64,000 nucleotides of DNA from contig JAPVLO010000074.1 in NCBI GenBank assembly GCA_027257055.1, forward strand, positions 4,789,001-4,853,000. Reading direction: 5' to 3'. Numbering within the stretch: position 1 is the stretch's first letter; each line of letters opens with the position of its first letter. A program made the translations under genes and the position numbers. Origin of the DNA: Cephalopachus bancanus. Its lineage: Eukaryota; Chordata; Mammalia; Primates; Tarsiidae. This document shows, in pieces, positions 45,293 to 56,295 of the stretch. The notes under the pieces were generated by a model. The model had not been told where the DNA came from. It made no database searches and saw only the letters and a program-made list of their open reading frames with translations.

Positions 45293-45750
45293 TACTAGTT
45301 TCCTAGCACTGCTGTAAAAATGTACCCCAAACTGGAAGGCTTAAAACAACAGAAATTTATTCTCTAACAGTTCTGGAAGCTTTGGGTCAGAAATCAAATT
45401 GGTTGGGCCATGCTACCTCTGCCATCTCTAGGGAAGGAGGCTTCTTTTCCTCTTCCAGCTTCAATGGTCCCAAGCATTTTTTGGTATGTAGATGCACTCT
45501 AATCTCTGCCTCCATCTGCCCATGGTGTGCCTTCTGTGTCAGTGTCTGCTTTTAGTCATCTTCCTTTTGTGTCTCTGTCTTATAAAGGCACTAGTTATAT
45601 TGAATTAAGGATCCATCTTACTCCAATATGACCTCATCTTAAGTAATTAACAGTTACAACAAGTCTATTTTCAAATATGATCTCATCCTGAGTTGCTAGG
45701 GGTTAATATTTCAACATATATTTTTGAGGGACACAATTCAACCTCTAACA
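45293..45750 (-). mobile_element. MLT1-type MaLR LTR inserted in a MIR
   Basis: Antisense LTR with 'ggcttaaaacaacagaaatt', 'ctctaacagttctggaagct', 'cttataaaggcactagttat' and 'gggacacaattcaacctc' in consensus order, about 460 bp. TCGTG and TCATG on the two sides may be the 5-bp target duplication. Confidence 0.85.
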
Positions 45751-45810
45751 TCATGTTAATATACGTACCCAGCAATTAGCATGGTAAGCAGTCAATGACT
45801 CCTAGGTCTG
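45751..45810 (+). mobile_element. MIR SINE, right part
   Basis: 'acccagcaattagcatggta' continues the MIR 3' end ('gcctggcacatagtaagcg') after the LTR. Confidence 0.6.
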
Positions 45811-46198
45811 ACTACTGCTGCTATGCCTCATGCCCTAAGTTTAGGCTATAGAGGTGTAGAAAGAGATTGTATGCAGCTTCTGACCTAAGAAGTTAACATT
45901 GTAAAAACACATAATTTGGCTTCATCTTCTTATTTGACAAATGAGAGAGAAAAAGCTATGACATTAAAAAAAAGTAAATTATTGTCTCATAGTTCTTATC
46001 AATATCAGGCAAAATGAAAACTAATACTTGTGTTTTGAACTCTAATTAGAAGCACTCTGAATTCTTCACTTTCTGAGTCCAGCTCAACTCTTTTTGGACT
46101 GAACTTGATCTTATGCAAATCCTTTCTATATATGGATCTGGGTCCTCTCTTCTAGGGTCCTTTTCAATTCCAACTTCTATGATTCTAGTATAACTTGG
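45811..46198. other. Unassigned sequence
   Basis: About 390 bp without a recognised feature. Confidence 0.4.
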
Positions 46199-46232
<34 letters not shown>

Positions 46233-46288
46233 GTGTGTGTGTCTGTGTGTGTTGTGTGTGTGTGTGTGTGAAAGAGAGAGAGAGAGAG
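46199..46288. repeat. Compound (TG)n-(GA)n microsatellite
   Basis: About 70 bp of TG repeats with a few interruptions runs into about 18 bp of GA repeats. Confidence 0.97.
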
Positions 46289-47934
46289 TTTTGTGTATTT
46301 ACAAACATTCTAAGTCATGTTCAATGTTTTTGTCTCATCTAGCTTTTTTCCTACTATTACTGTTCAAAATTTCCTCAGGCTTGCATTTGAGCCATTATAT
46401 TCTGACTGTATTTTCATTCTTAATAAAAATATGCCTGTACTAATATGCGTTTTCTGATGACTTTTATAAAAACAAATGCCCTTTGAAAATAATTACTTTT
46501 CTCTATTTACTGCATAAATTCTAGCAGAGCAATTATAAGGCTGTTTGTGGTTTTAAAAAAAAAGTATAAAACTGAAAATCTCACGTTTGATTTTTCCTGC
46601 ATTCTTATATTGTAGGACAGGTGCTATCTAAAAAATGATTTCTACTTATGTGAATAAAATAATGTATTTTCTTTGAGATACAGTCTTGAATTTTATATCT
46701 CTTAGCTCAAAGGATACAATATTTCTATCTGAATTTTTTTAAGATGAAAACATAAATTGAGACATTCAGCAAGATTGCTCTAAAGGCAAAATCAAAATGA
46801 TGTGACTAAATTATTGCAGAAAGAAGAAGTTTCTATAATTCTTTATATGACAATTTAAAATTTATGTTACTTGGATTCTCATCCAGGCACTTGCTTCTAC
46901 TTTGTTTTCCCCCTTTTCATTTCTTTTTAAAAACATGCTAAAAAGAAGCGATATGCTTGGAATGTCATTCATTTTTCTAAGAACCTATCAAGTGTTCTTT
47001 TGTATTATTTAAGCCACTCTGGAAATCCACATTCTCCTAAAAAGGGTCCTTAATTGAGTTAAGTTCGATGGATATTATTGACTACTTGCAATTTTCCAGG
47101 CAGCATGCTGGGACACTGAAGATACAAAAAATATATAATACAAATAAAAAAATAAAGTCTCACAGTCTGTCCAGGCTGAGAAAAAGAAAAAGTAAAATAA
47201 AATAAAACAATAACAGTTTTGTTCCCCTACTGCACTGTATTCCCCTGCTACAGTGTGCTGTATCTTCTCATCATTGTCCAAGGGCTTGAACTCTTATTTA
47301 GCATTTGCTAAGTATTGGAACCCAGAGACACCAAGAAATAAATAATACTCCCACAGTTATTAAGGGTGATATTTCCCTATGCATAAAAGACAACAAAATA
47401 GGAGACTACTTTTCAAGTTTCAAATAGACAGTACACACAGAAAAATATGGCAGGACTTCAGAGTTGGAAGTTATCAATGAGATCTGGGGCACTGAAGAAA
47501 GTGGAGTTTTGAAGGTCAAATTCTATTTGGGAAGAAACAGAAATCAGGAACTGAATAAGTTTGGGGGCAAAAGTAATTCATAAGGGGAGTCAGAGTAGCA
47601 AGAGTGTCTTAGCAGGCAAACCCAGAGGTAGCAACGGAGATTCTAGTTTGGCTCAAGCCGGAAGTTTATAAACAAGAGACAAGATTGATAGGATAAGGGA
47701 TTTAAACACCTTGTGGGACAAAACACTGATGAGCTAACAGAGGAAAGAAATATGATCTGTTAACGTCACAATATTCATTGTCTCTTTATATCAGTAAAAG
47801 AAAATCCAACCACATCCATCCATTCAATATTCACTAAGGATACATTGTATATACATTATACACAGTTAATGCAAATACTGTACTTTCTTAAACTTATTTA
47901 TAAAGAGGATATAGTCGGTGAAAATAAATGGACT
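46289..47934. other. Unassigned sequence
   Basis: 1.6 kb, AT-rich, with no recognised transposon or gene. Confidence 0.4.
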
Positions 47935-48060
47935 TTTGGAACTGATAGGGCTTAACTCAAATCCTGGCTCGACCACTTTCAAAAGCTCGGTGATATTTAA
48001 GAAATTATATAATCTCTCAAATATTGCTTTCATTTTCCATTAAATGGGACAGAATTATTT
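47935..48060 (+). mobile_element. MIR SINE
   Basis: 'aactcaaatcctggctcgac', 'cactttcaaaagctcggtga' and 'tttcattttccattaaatgg' follow MIR. Confidence 0.75.
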
Positions 48061-48694
48061 CTTAATGAGTCATTTCCAACTATGGAACTATCGGATCAAA
48101 AGAACTGGACATTACCCAGTTACCCCAAGACAATGAAATTAATGATAGGTATAAAAAAATTTCTTCAGGGAAAAAATATTTCTAAAGAGTTGCAAAAAAA
48201 CAAAAGGAAGAACTGTTATACAATCCTACTTGTAGAGATCAATACTATAATGTTTTGTGTCTGTATTTTTATAAATGTATGATAAGATATTTTTCAACAC
48301 TGTAAGCAAAGTTGGTAGGTTGAACATCCAGATATACACTGTGAAGTCCCGAACAGGTATATGGTAAGAGTTTTGTGTGACTGCATGCGTAAAGGAGAGA
48401 CAGCCAGAGGCGAGGTAATATGAAGGATGAGAAAACAAAGCAATAAGAAGAAAACAATACAACAGAATTCACATGTAGAAATTGAGTCTGTGTAAAACAC
48501 CAGAATATAGGTGTCTTGACACAGAAATGAGGAAAACAAGCAACAGTTTGGGTGATAAGAGAAGCAGCTTCGTTAACAATAACTTAGCTGTTGTGTGCTT
48601 GAGTTAGAAAACTAGCCTATTTTACTGAAATTCCAATAGAAGGAGACTTGATTTGGGGTCCTGGGAGAGAGAAAAAATATGGAGTATTAGGAAG
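48061..48694. other. Unassigned sequence
   Basis: 634 bp with short overlapping frames on the minus strand (48226-48539) that have no signature. Confidence 0.4.
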
Positions 48695-48829
48695 ATGGTG
48701 GTCCATACCTGTAGTCCCAGCTACTCAGGAGGCTAGGGTGGGAGGATCACTTGAGCCTGTGAGTTTGAGTCTAGCCCAGGCAATATAGCGAGAGCTTTTC
48801 CCTAATTCAATAAATAAAAATAAAAAGTA
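48695..48829 (+). mobile_element. Old Alu monomer (FLAM-like)
   Basis: 'acctgtagtcccagctactc', 'gaggatcacttgagcctgtg' and 'ccaggcaatatagcgagag' are 7SL/Alu monomer wording, ending in an A-rich tail (AATAAATAAAAATAAAAAG). It lacks a second arm. Its tail is the target site of the next element. Confidence 0.75.
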
Positions 48830-48981
48830 CTATCAAGTATTAACCACTAAATAAACGTGAATCCCTATTTATAAATCTATAAGATGTCCAAGGAGGTGGT
48901 TAGCACCCATTGTTGATTAAAAGTGTGGAGGATAGTTTTTATTAAAAAAATTAAAGCCTTTTTTAAAAAATAAAGTATTAG
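48830..48981 (+). mobile_element. Transduced flank, copy of 8614-8763
   Basis: It begins at TATCAAGTAT and aligns to the end of the MIR plus unique DNA at 8614-8763, roughly 88% identical by hand with a few small indels. Upstream of TCAAGTAT the two loci are unrelated. It is part of one retrotransposed unit with the Alu that follows. Confidence 0.8.
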
Positions 48982-49267
48982 GGCCAGATTCGGTGGCTCA
49001 GCCTATAATTCCAGCACTTTGGGAGGCTGAGATGGGTGGATTTCTTGAGCCCACGGGTTCAAGACCAGTCTGGGCAACTTGGCAGACTTTCTCTCTACAA
49101 TAAATCAAAGATTAGCCGGGCACGGTAGAGCATGCCTGTAGTTCCAGCTACTTGGAAGGCTGAGACAGAAGGATCACTGGAGCCCAGTGGGTCGACACTG
49201 GGGTGGCTGTGACCATGCTACTGCACTCCAGCCTGGGTGACAGGAGTGAGACTCCAACTCAAAAATA
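48982..49267 (+). mobile_element. Alu, older lineage subtype (3' part of the transduced unit)
   Basis: Full-length Alu with 5' end AGGGCCAGATTCGGTGGCTC and right arm CACTGGGGTGGCTGTGACCA. After it comes AAAAATAAAAAGTA (49268-49281), which also stands immediately before the transduced flank (48816-48829). Confidence 0.9.
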
Positions 49268-49281
49268 AAAAATAAAAAGTA

Positions 49282-49570
49282 ACCCAGAGAGAGGGGTCCA
49301 TGAACAAAGATAGGAGTAACAGAATAAATGGAAACAGTGTCCAATGTCTGCAGCACACTGCATGATATTATGTATTCAGAACATTTCAACTACAAATAGT
49401 TGACATGTCTGAACTTTCTCACACTTTCTGGCTGCATAGTGACTTACTAGCACTGATAAAAATGAACAGACAGAAACAGTGTCTTAGGAAGAGAGTCAGT
49501 CAGCAACATTAATAAAAAAAAAAAAATGCTATGTTCTAGATATTTGACCGAAGAGTCTTAAGTATACAGG
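49282..49570. other. Spacer
   Basis: No recognised feature; contains an A13 run near 49515. Confidence 0.4.
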
Positions 49571-50013
49571 AGTGCGTGGGTTGATTTACCTGCCCCAAAC
49601 AAATCTTAATCCCTGGAACCTTTGAATGTAACTTTATTGGAAGCATCATTTTTGCAGATATATTGAAGTTAACATGAGGTCATACAGAACTAGGGTGAGT
49701 CCTAAATCCAATGACTGATGTTCCCATAAGGAGAGAGATTTGGCGACAAACACACACAGAAAAGACCATGGAAAGATTGAGGTAGAACTGGAGTAATGAA
49801 GTTACAGTCTACAGAATACCGAGGTGTGTCAGCAACCACTTGAAGCTAGAAAGAGACAAGAAAATATTCTTCCTTAGAACCTTCTGAAGGAGCATGGCAT
49901 TGCTGACACCAGGATATTCAACTTTAAGCCTTTAGTACTGTGAGAGAATAGTTTTCTGCAGTCTTAAGCCACCTAGTTTATTGTTCTTTGTTGTGGCAGA
50001 CATAGGAAAATAA
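49571..50013 (+). mobile_element. MLT1-type MaLR LTR
   Basis: Sense LTR with 'aacatgaggtcatacagaac', 'ccaatgactgatgttcccat', 'gtcagcaaccacttgaagct' and 'tgttgtggcagacatagg' in MLT1 order. Confidence 0.85.
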
Positions 50014-50368
50014 CAGTCTCTGCTCAAGTAAAGCTTGCATTTAATTGGTAGGGAGAAGGGCTTATTACTGCCAGTAAGCACATAAATAATAAAGTACATC
50101 ACTTATTTCTGGTGTTGGTGGATAATTTGATAAATAAAGGAGAGCAGTGTCGCCAAGGGCTACTTGGGTTGCTTTGATAGATTGTCCCAGGATAGCATTT
50201 CTGAATCGACAGGCCAGCTGACTGTCAGAGGGAAGAGCTTTCTAAAAGAAAAACAAGTTCAAAGGCTTACAGTCTTTGAAAAGAAAGAGAAGGAATGAGT
50301 TTGGAGCATTGTTGGGTCAGCAGGGTTAGTGTAGCTCTCTTGAGGGGAGTGGATGGAGATGGAGTTAG
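50014..50368. other. Unassigned sequence
   Basis: 355 bp without a recognised feature. Confidence 0.4.
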
Positions 50369-50379
50369 AGAGGAAGCCA

Positions 50380-50659
50380 GCTGGGCTTGGTGGCTCTGTA
50401 ATCTCAACACTTTGGGAGGCGGAGGCGAGTGGATTGCCTGAGCCTGTGGGTTCAAGACCAGCCTGGGCAACTTGGTGAGTTCTCGTCTCTACAATAAATC
50501 AAAAATTAGCCGGGCATGGTAGCTTCCAAGTAGTTCTGGCTTCTTGGAAGGCTGAATCAGAAGGATCACCGGAGCACAGTAGGTCGACCTGGGGTTGTCG
50601 TGAGCGTGCCACTGCACTCCAGCCTGGGTGACGGAGTGAGACTCGAACTCAAAAAAAGA
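50380..50659 (+). mobile_element. Alu, older lineage subtype
   Basis: Slight 5' deletion ('ggtggctctgtaatctc') and right arm 'ctggggttgtcgtgagcgtg'. TSD AGAGGAAGCCA (50369-50379) and AGAGGAAACCA (50660-50670). Confidence 0.95.
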
Positions 50660-50670
50660 AGAGGAAACCA

Positions 50671-51009
50671 AGACCAGACCACCAAGATCGTGAGAAGGAG
50701 ATTGGAATCTGTATTGATCACAACAGAATGACATGAAATGTTTAAGCAAGGGAAATTTATGCATTAGAAGAAAATTTGGGGTGTGATGTGAAAAATGGAT
50801 TCAGGAAGGCAAAAGAAAAGCAAGAGATCCATGCAGAACTATTGCAGTGATGTATAGAAGAAATTATGCTACTTAGCCTCAGACTGGTTTAGACGTGCCC
50901 AGTGGGTTAAACCACCCAGTGGGGATGTCCATGGAAGAGGCTTGGTCAAACAAGTCTAAGCTTGAGAAAGAAGGAAAGGAGGTTAGAGATAAATTTGAAG
51001 GTCCGTGAT
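50671..51009. other. Unassigned sequence
   Basis: 340 bp without a recognised feature. Confidence 0.4.
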
Positions 51010-51275
51010 GTAGGGTGCCTTTTGGCATCAGGAACCGGTTTCACGGAAGACAATTTTTCCACGGACGGGAGTGGAGTGGGCGGGGGTGGGGTGGGGAGGG
51101 GAGGGGTAGGTTGTGAAAAAGGATCATCAGACATCAGATTCTCCCAAGAAGTCCGCAGCCTAGATCTCTCGCATGTTCAGTTCACAGCGGTGTTCGTGTC
51201 CTTTAGGAGAATGGAAGGCCCGGATGATCTGAGAGGAGGAGAAGCCTGCGCAGCCCTATTCCTAACCCTGGTGTA
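51010..51275. mobile_element. hAT-type DNA transposon fragment (MER-like)
   Basis: 'tttggcatcaggaaccggtt', 'ggaagacaatttttccacgg' and 'gatctctcgcatgttcagtt' match a non-autonomous hAT-Charlie-type mammalian element whose termini read CAGGGGTCCCCAACC. The termini here are worn. It contains a run of G-tracts at 51078-51108. Confidence 0.6.
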
Positions 51276-52231
51276 GAGTTTGTCTTTAAAGTTATGAGAC
51301 CAGATGAAATTGTCACGTAAGCACGCAGGGAGAAAAGAAGAAGACTCTGAGTAGAATCAAGGATTCCCCATCATTGCTCAGTAGATTAAGAAGAGCCAGA
51401 AAATGTGATCAAGGAAGTGAGGCCAGTGAGATCAAAGGAAAAAAGAGAGAGTGTAGGGGAGGAGCGGGGAAGGAGTATTCCAAATAGAAGATGGTGGAAA
51501 TCATATCAAATGCCGCCGAGAAACTGAGTACTATCTGACCTTGGGAAGAGCAATATCCATAGTGTGGGACTGTGGGTGACTGATTGGAGGAGCTGGAGAA
51601 AGGGAAGGTATGCGAAGAAGTGGGGACCAGGGGAAAGGCTGAACCCCAATGACTTATTCTCGCCATAGCCTTGGGAAGTGTTTGTAGGGGATAGATAACC
51701 AGTCAGAATTGGGAGATTAAATCTGGGGTGATAGGTTACAGAGCTAGGGCCTGAGATGGAAACTGCTCCGTTGACTGTTTTCCCCTTGTGCCTCTCGAAG
51801 TTTGAGCGGTGATTCGGGAATGCCCGAGTCCACTTGACCCAACTCAAAAAAAGAAAGAAAGAAAAAGAAAAGAAAAGAAAAAGCAAAGCCACTTAGGAAT
51901 AACTTGCCGTTTTTGAATATTTTATCTTTATTTTTTTCCCACTTGATGTCAGATCTATGTAATTATGGTCTTTGTTTATCTTATTGATTTTGTCTACAGG
52001 GACAAACTCCTTTGTGTAATGAGTATCTGGATTAGTGATCTTGGGCAAAGGCCATGCTTCAGAAATGCCAACAGCTCATGAAGAATCTTTAAATTAGGGA
52101 CAATGTATGCAGTGGTCGCAGCCTGTTACACCTCTCCTAAATTCTCCTTCTCTGTTCTCAGGGATGCAGTTTTTTCTCCTGACTGCATAGACCATATGCA
52201 TACCAGGAAAGGATCATGAAAGATCGCAGAG
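51276..52231. other. Unassigned sequence with an Alu-like 3' end
   Basis: No recognised repeat for most of its length. At 51840-51893 it reads CCCAACTC followed by a (GAAA)-rich A-tract, resembling an Alu end, but no Alu body precedes it. A 128-codon minus frame (51892-51506) starts in that A-tract and has no domain. Confidence 0.35.
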
Positions 52232-52245
52232 GGAGAGAAGTTTTT

Positions 52246-52542
52246 GGGTTTTTTTTTTTTTTTGAGTTGGAGTCTCACTCTGTCACCCACACTGGAGTGC
52301 AGGGGCCTCTCCTGGCCACCGCAGCCTCGACCTGCTGGGCTCCGGCGATCCTTCCGCCTCAGCCTTCCAAGTAGCTGGAACTACAGGCGCGCACTACCAC
52401 GCCCGGCTAGTTTTTTGATTTATTGTAGAGATGAAGTCTCGCCAAGTTGCCCAGGTGGGTCTCGAACCCGCGGGTTCAGGCAATCCACTCACCTCAGCCT
52501 CCCAAAGCGCTGAGATTACAGGCTGAGCCACCGAGCCCAGCC
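52246..52542 (-). mobile_element. Alu, young subtype
   Basis: Antisense, full length. TSD about GGAGAGAAGTTTT and GGAGAGAAGATTTT around 52232-52245 and 52543-52556. Confidence 0.95.
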
Positions 52543-52556
52543 GGAGAGAAGATTTT

Positions 52557-52799
52557 CATGACTCATATGCCTCAGTGACATGTACATGTCTCTGATGTTG
52601 TATTGTTGTTCTCTTAAGTTCACTAAGAATGAGAAGGTTCAAATTATTGCAAACTAGATTGGCTGTCAGAATTTCAGGAACCATGACTATTGAAGAAAGT
52701 CCCAATATGGACTCCAAAAAACATTTCTGTTAATAAAAATGTTTAATCTTTATTACAGAATAACAATCGCTACTGAAGACACCAAACATTTTTTGTTAT
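52557..52799. other. Spacer
   Basis: No recognised feature. Confidence 0.4.
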
Positions 52800-52928
52800 A
52801 TTCCATGGACCAGGCATTGTTCTGAGTACTCTGTATTTAATCATTTCAACCACCCTGTGAGATTGGTGTCATTATAATCACAATTTACAGATGAAAGAAG
52901 GGAGATACACAACAGTTGAGTAACAACC
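52800..52928 (-). mobile_element. MIR/L2-like SINE, left part
   Basis: 'ggaccaggcattgttctgag' and 'tcacaatttacagatgaaag' are the antisense MIR core. The element is split by the LTR and resumes at 53422 with 'caaggtctcatagctagtca'. Confidence 0.7.
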
Positions 52929-53421
52929 TGTGTTGTTTAGTTTTGTGGATCAACTTGACTGGGCCATAGTACTCAGATAAGTGGTCAAACTTTTTTCTGA
53001 ATGTTCCTTTGAGGATGTTATTGGATGACATTAACATTCAAATTGGTGGACTTTGAGTAAACCAGATTGCCTTCCATAATTTGAGTGGGTCTCATCCAAT
53101 CAGTTGAGGCCCAAATAGAAAAAACAGACCTCCGTGGAAAAGAAGGAAATTCTGCCAGTGTGTTACCTTCAGACTTGAACTTCACCATCATCTCCTACCA
53201 ATATTTTCAGCCTGTTGACCCACCCTACAGGTTTTGAACTTGGCAGCCTTCATAATTCTATGATCCAAGTTCTTAAAATAAAATAAATGCTTCTCTCTCT
53301 CTCTCTCTCTCTCTCTGTATGTGTGTACATATATTATATATATATTATGTACACATATATATATATAATTTATATTTATACATCATACTGGTTCTGTTTC
53401 TTTCGAGAACCCTGACTCACA
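52929..53421 (+). mobile_element. ERVL LTR (MLT2-like)
   Basis: TGTGTTGTTTAG... with 'atcaacttgactgggccat', 'gtgggtctcatccaatcagt', 'aaaataaaataaatgcttct', a (TC)n/(TA)n tract (53293-53375), 'ctggttctgtttctttcgag' and 'gaaccctgactca'. This is the layout of the MLT2/ERVL LTRs. No internal retroviral sequence is present. Confidence 0.75.
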
Positions 53422-53470
53422 GTCACTGTTCAAGGTCTCATAGCTAGTCAACAGTGGAAATGGTATTTTA
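53422..53470 (-). mobile_element. MIR/L2-like SINE, right part
   Basis: 'ttcaaggtctcatagctagt' continues the MIR split by the MLT2-like LTR. Confidence 0.6.
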
Positions 53471-53494
53471 TGCAGGTAGTCTGACACATACAAA

Positions 53495-53530
53495 CACACA
53501 CACACACACACACCACACACCACACACACT
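53495..53530. repeat. (CA)n microsatellite
   Basis: CA repeats with two ACC interruptions. Confidence 0.95.
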
Positions 53531-53830
53531 TTCTTGTTTTCTTTTGTGACCAGTACCCCAATTTTCCTTTGGGGGATCTACTCTTCCTCCTGTGCGCAGC
53601 TTTAGAGGGTCCTGCCCTGCTTAGGCTAAGGGTAGGTTTGCTTAAGATGCAATTTAAGCAAAAAAGACTTATTTCTGGAATGAACAAGAATGCAAATTGG
53701 TTGGAACAGATTGATTCTGACAGTGCCAGACTGAAGACTTCCATTGCTTTCTCCTCCTGAAAACCCTTCAGTAGACCTGTTCCTGCTCTCCCTGAAGTTT
53801 TCGTTACATTATATAAGCTTCTCCATATTT
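53531..53830. other. Unassigned sequence
   Basis: 300 bp without a recognised feature. The minus frame 53939-53448 begins in an Alu and is not a gene. Confidence 0.4.
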
Positions 53831-53831
53831 C

Positions 53832-53951
53832 TTTTTTTTTTTTTTGAGTTGGAGTCTCACATGGTCGCCCAGACTGGAGTGCAGTGGCCGCTCCCGGCCA
53901 CCACAGCCTCGACCTGCTGGGCTCTGGCAATCCTTTCACTCAGCCTTCCAC
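53832..53951 (-). mobile_element. Alu, 5'-truncated (right arm only)
   Basis: Antisense T-tract plus right arm with the GTGGCCGCTCCCGGCCAC palindrome, stopping at 'cactcagccttccacgtat'. Confidence 0.9.
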
Positions 53952-54949
53952 GTATCACTTCCATGTGTCATTTCTGCTTTGTCCATTCTTGTACACGTAT
54001 ACATCTCTCCAGATATCACTAATATAAGCATACCAATGAGAAATGAGGAGGATTACATTAATTTACAGATTTTTTTCTTCAGTATGTTTATACTTGTGCA
54101 AGGTCACTCCACTCCCTGATAGCTATCTTCCTCCTAATTCTTTGTGAACACAAGTGTTGTCTCATGTGCTTTCAAAACACTCAGTCTGTTTTAGTCACGT
54201 GGGCATCTTCTGTGCCCGTCTTGCCACACTCTGACTTTACTATAAGGAGAATCTCTTCTCAGGAAGTCCAACAAGGTAGCCCCACCATCCCCACTGTAGA
54301 CAGGCCATTCTCAGAATACCATTGAGTACCACAGTTATGCTAAGTCCTCGTTATCTGAGAGGCATTATTTGGTGACCAATTTGCCAGAGCAATCATGGTG
54401 TTTGTGCTGGGATGAAGACACTACACAAATCTGGAAAAGTAATGCTTGTAATGCTTGGGTCCAAAGTCTTCCATAGTTTAGCATGACTAGGATTCTCTGT
54501 TTTTTTGTCTATGACTCAGTTATTCTCAAGCTGAGGTGGGGTGGGAAGGCATCATCTTAGTAGGGAAGCTCCTTGACATCTGCAGTGGAAGCTTAAGAAG
54601 TTTGCTTTATTAAAAGGTGGTACTGTGTCACTTCAACCCTATCTTCATCCAACTCAACTCCAACCAAGGGAAATACCAGCTGAATATGCACTGCCATGCC
54701 ATCTATTCCCCCAAACTCAATTCCTTTTCCCTTCCTCAAATAAAATGTCTATATTCCTATCAATACATTCAAATACATGCCAAAAGATCAGATAGGACAA
54801 TCTGGGAAAGAGCTTAACTTTGTGAAAAAAATAAATCACTAAATTATAAAACTTGTTTTGTTGTATTGCAAAAGAACCCACAAACAATTTAAATGGCCAA
54901 AGAGTACCAAGACATTACAGGCCATAAGTGAAAGTCACTCTCCAGTCAG
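53952..54949. other. Unassigned sequence
   Basis: About 1 kb without a recognised repeat or gene. Confidence 0.4.
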
Positions 54950-56285
54950 AGACAGAGCCATTTTTAATAGGTTTTGTTATGCTTTTCCAGGGTTTCTTTA
55001 TGTGAATACAAGTAAAATTGTAACTTTTTTCCCATTTTCTAACACAAAAGGGAACACGTTGCGTATAGTATTTGCGTATTTGATTTTTCACTTAATAATC
55101 TACCTGGAAAATCTTCCATGTCAGTACTTCTTTTTTTTTTTTTTTTTGAGTTGGAGTCTCACTCGGTTGCCCAGACTGGAGTGCAGTGGCTGCTCCCGGT
55201 CACCGCAGCCTCGACCTGCTGGGCTCCGGCAATCCTTCTGCCTCAGCCTTCCAAGTAGCCGGAATTACAGATGCGCACTACCACGCCCAGCTAATTTTTT
55301 GATTTTATTGTAGAGATGAGGTCTCGCCTGCCCAGGTGGGTCTTGAACCCACGGGCTCAGGCAATCCACTCACCTCAGTCTCCCAAAGGCGCGGGATTAC
55401 AGGCTGAGCCACCGAGCCCGGCTAGTACATCTTTTTTTATGATTACATATCATTTTACTAAATGGAAGTTATATATTAACTTTGTCATTTTTTATATGTG
55501 TATGGGTTTTGTCACTTTTTATGCTCCCAAATCTTGTACCAGTATGCAAATATATGTGTAACATACATTGCCATTGAATCAATAAATACTGGGCTACAGT
55601 GTGTACTCAAATGTAATTTTGCTATAATAACCACTTTATAAAGGTAGTACCAATTACAGAACAATCAAATTTATATGAAGGCATGATTCCTAATGGCTTT
55701 ACCAAATTGAGTTGTCTTTTTTGGGCATTTTTTCCAACCTGTCTAGATTAAAAATATATATATGTATATAAAATTTTATTTCTGATTTGTATCTCTTATT
55801 ATGAATGTGACTTAGCCTCTTCTCGTACTTAAGCACTGTTTGTATTTGCTTTTCTGTGATCTATCTGCTAAGACAGTTTGCTTTTTTGTTGTATAATGAC
55901 TTTTTTTTTATTTCTAGGAGTTTTTTACTTATTAAGGATATAAGTTTTTTGGGATATAAATTGCAAATAGTATTTTCTAGTTTGTCATTTACCTTAGACT
56001 TGCCCTACAATATTTTTTCTACACGTACATTCTTTTCTGTTGTTGCTTGTTTGTGTGTTTCCTTTACTGTACTTTGTTTTGAGGACCATTGTTTAATTTT
56101 CACATATTTTGAAATTTCATGATGTTAAAAATTGATGTGTATTTATTTTTATTTATTTTACTAGCATTTGGAGATCCCTTTCTATCAGAAATGAATGTTC
56201 TTCATTGTTCAAGAATTTTGCTTGCATTAGGTGTTAAAAATTCTCATTTTCCCTGTTGTCTTTCTGGAACTTTTGCATTTAAAAA
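54950..56285 (-). mobile_element. Old L1M/HAL1-like LINE, interrupted by an Alu
   Basis: Antisense wording of an old L1 3' region: 'ctaacacaaaagggaacacg', 'ttcacttaataatctacctg', then after the Alu 'ttatgattacatatcatttt', and 'tttctaggagttttttactt'. No frame survives. Confidence 0.6.
55137..55423 (-). mobile_element. Alu, youngest subtype
   Basis: Antisense, with the hexamer deletion ('gtctcgcctgcccagg') and 'caaaggcgcggg'. TSD AGTAC plus a T-rich run on both sides (55123 and 55424). Confidence 0.95.
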
Positions 56286-56295
56286 GCATAATTGC

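Noticed and set aside
51506..51892. 128-codon minus frame
   Set aside because: Its first residues come from an A-rich tail read in antisense, and no domain is visible.
53320..53380. Near-palindrome TGTGTACATA...TATGTACACA as a separate element
   Set aside because: It lies in the TA-rich microsatellite that is a normal part of the MLT2-like LTR.
53448..53939. 163-codon open frame on the minus strand
   Set aside because: It starts in the Alu fragment at 53832 and runs through a (CA)n microsatellite.
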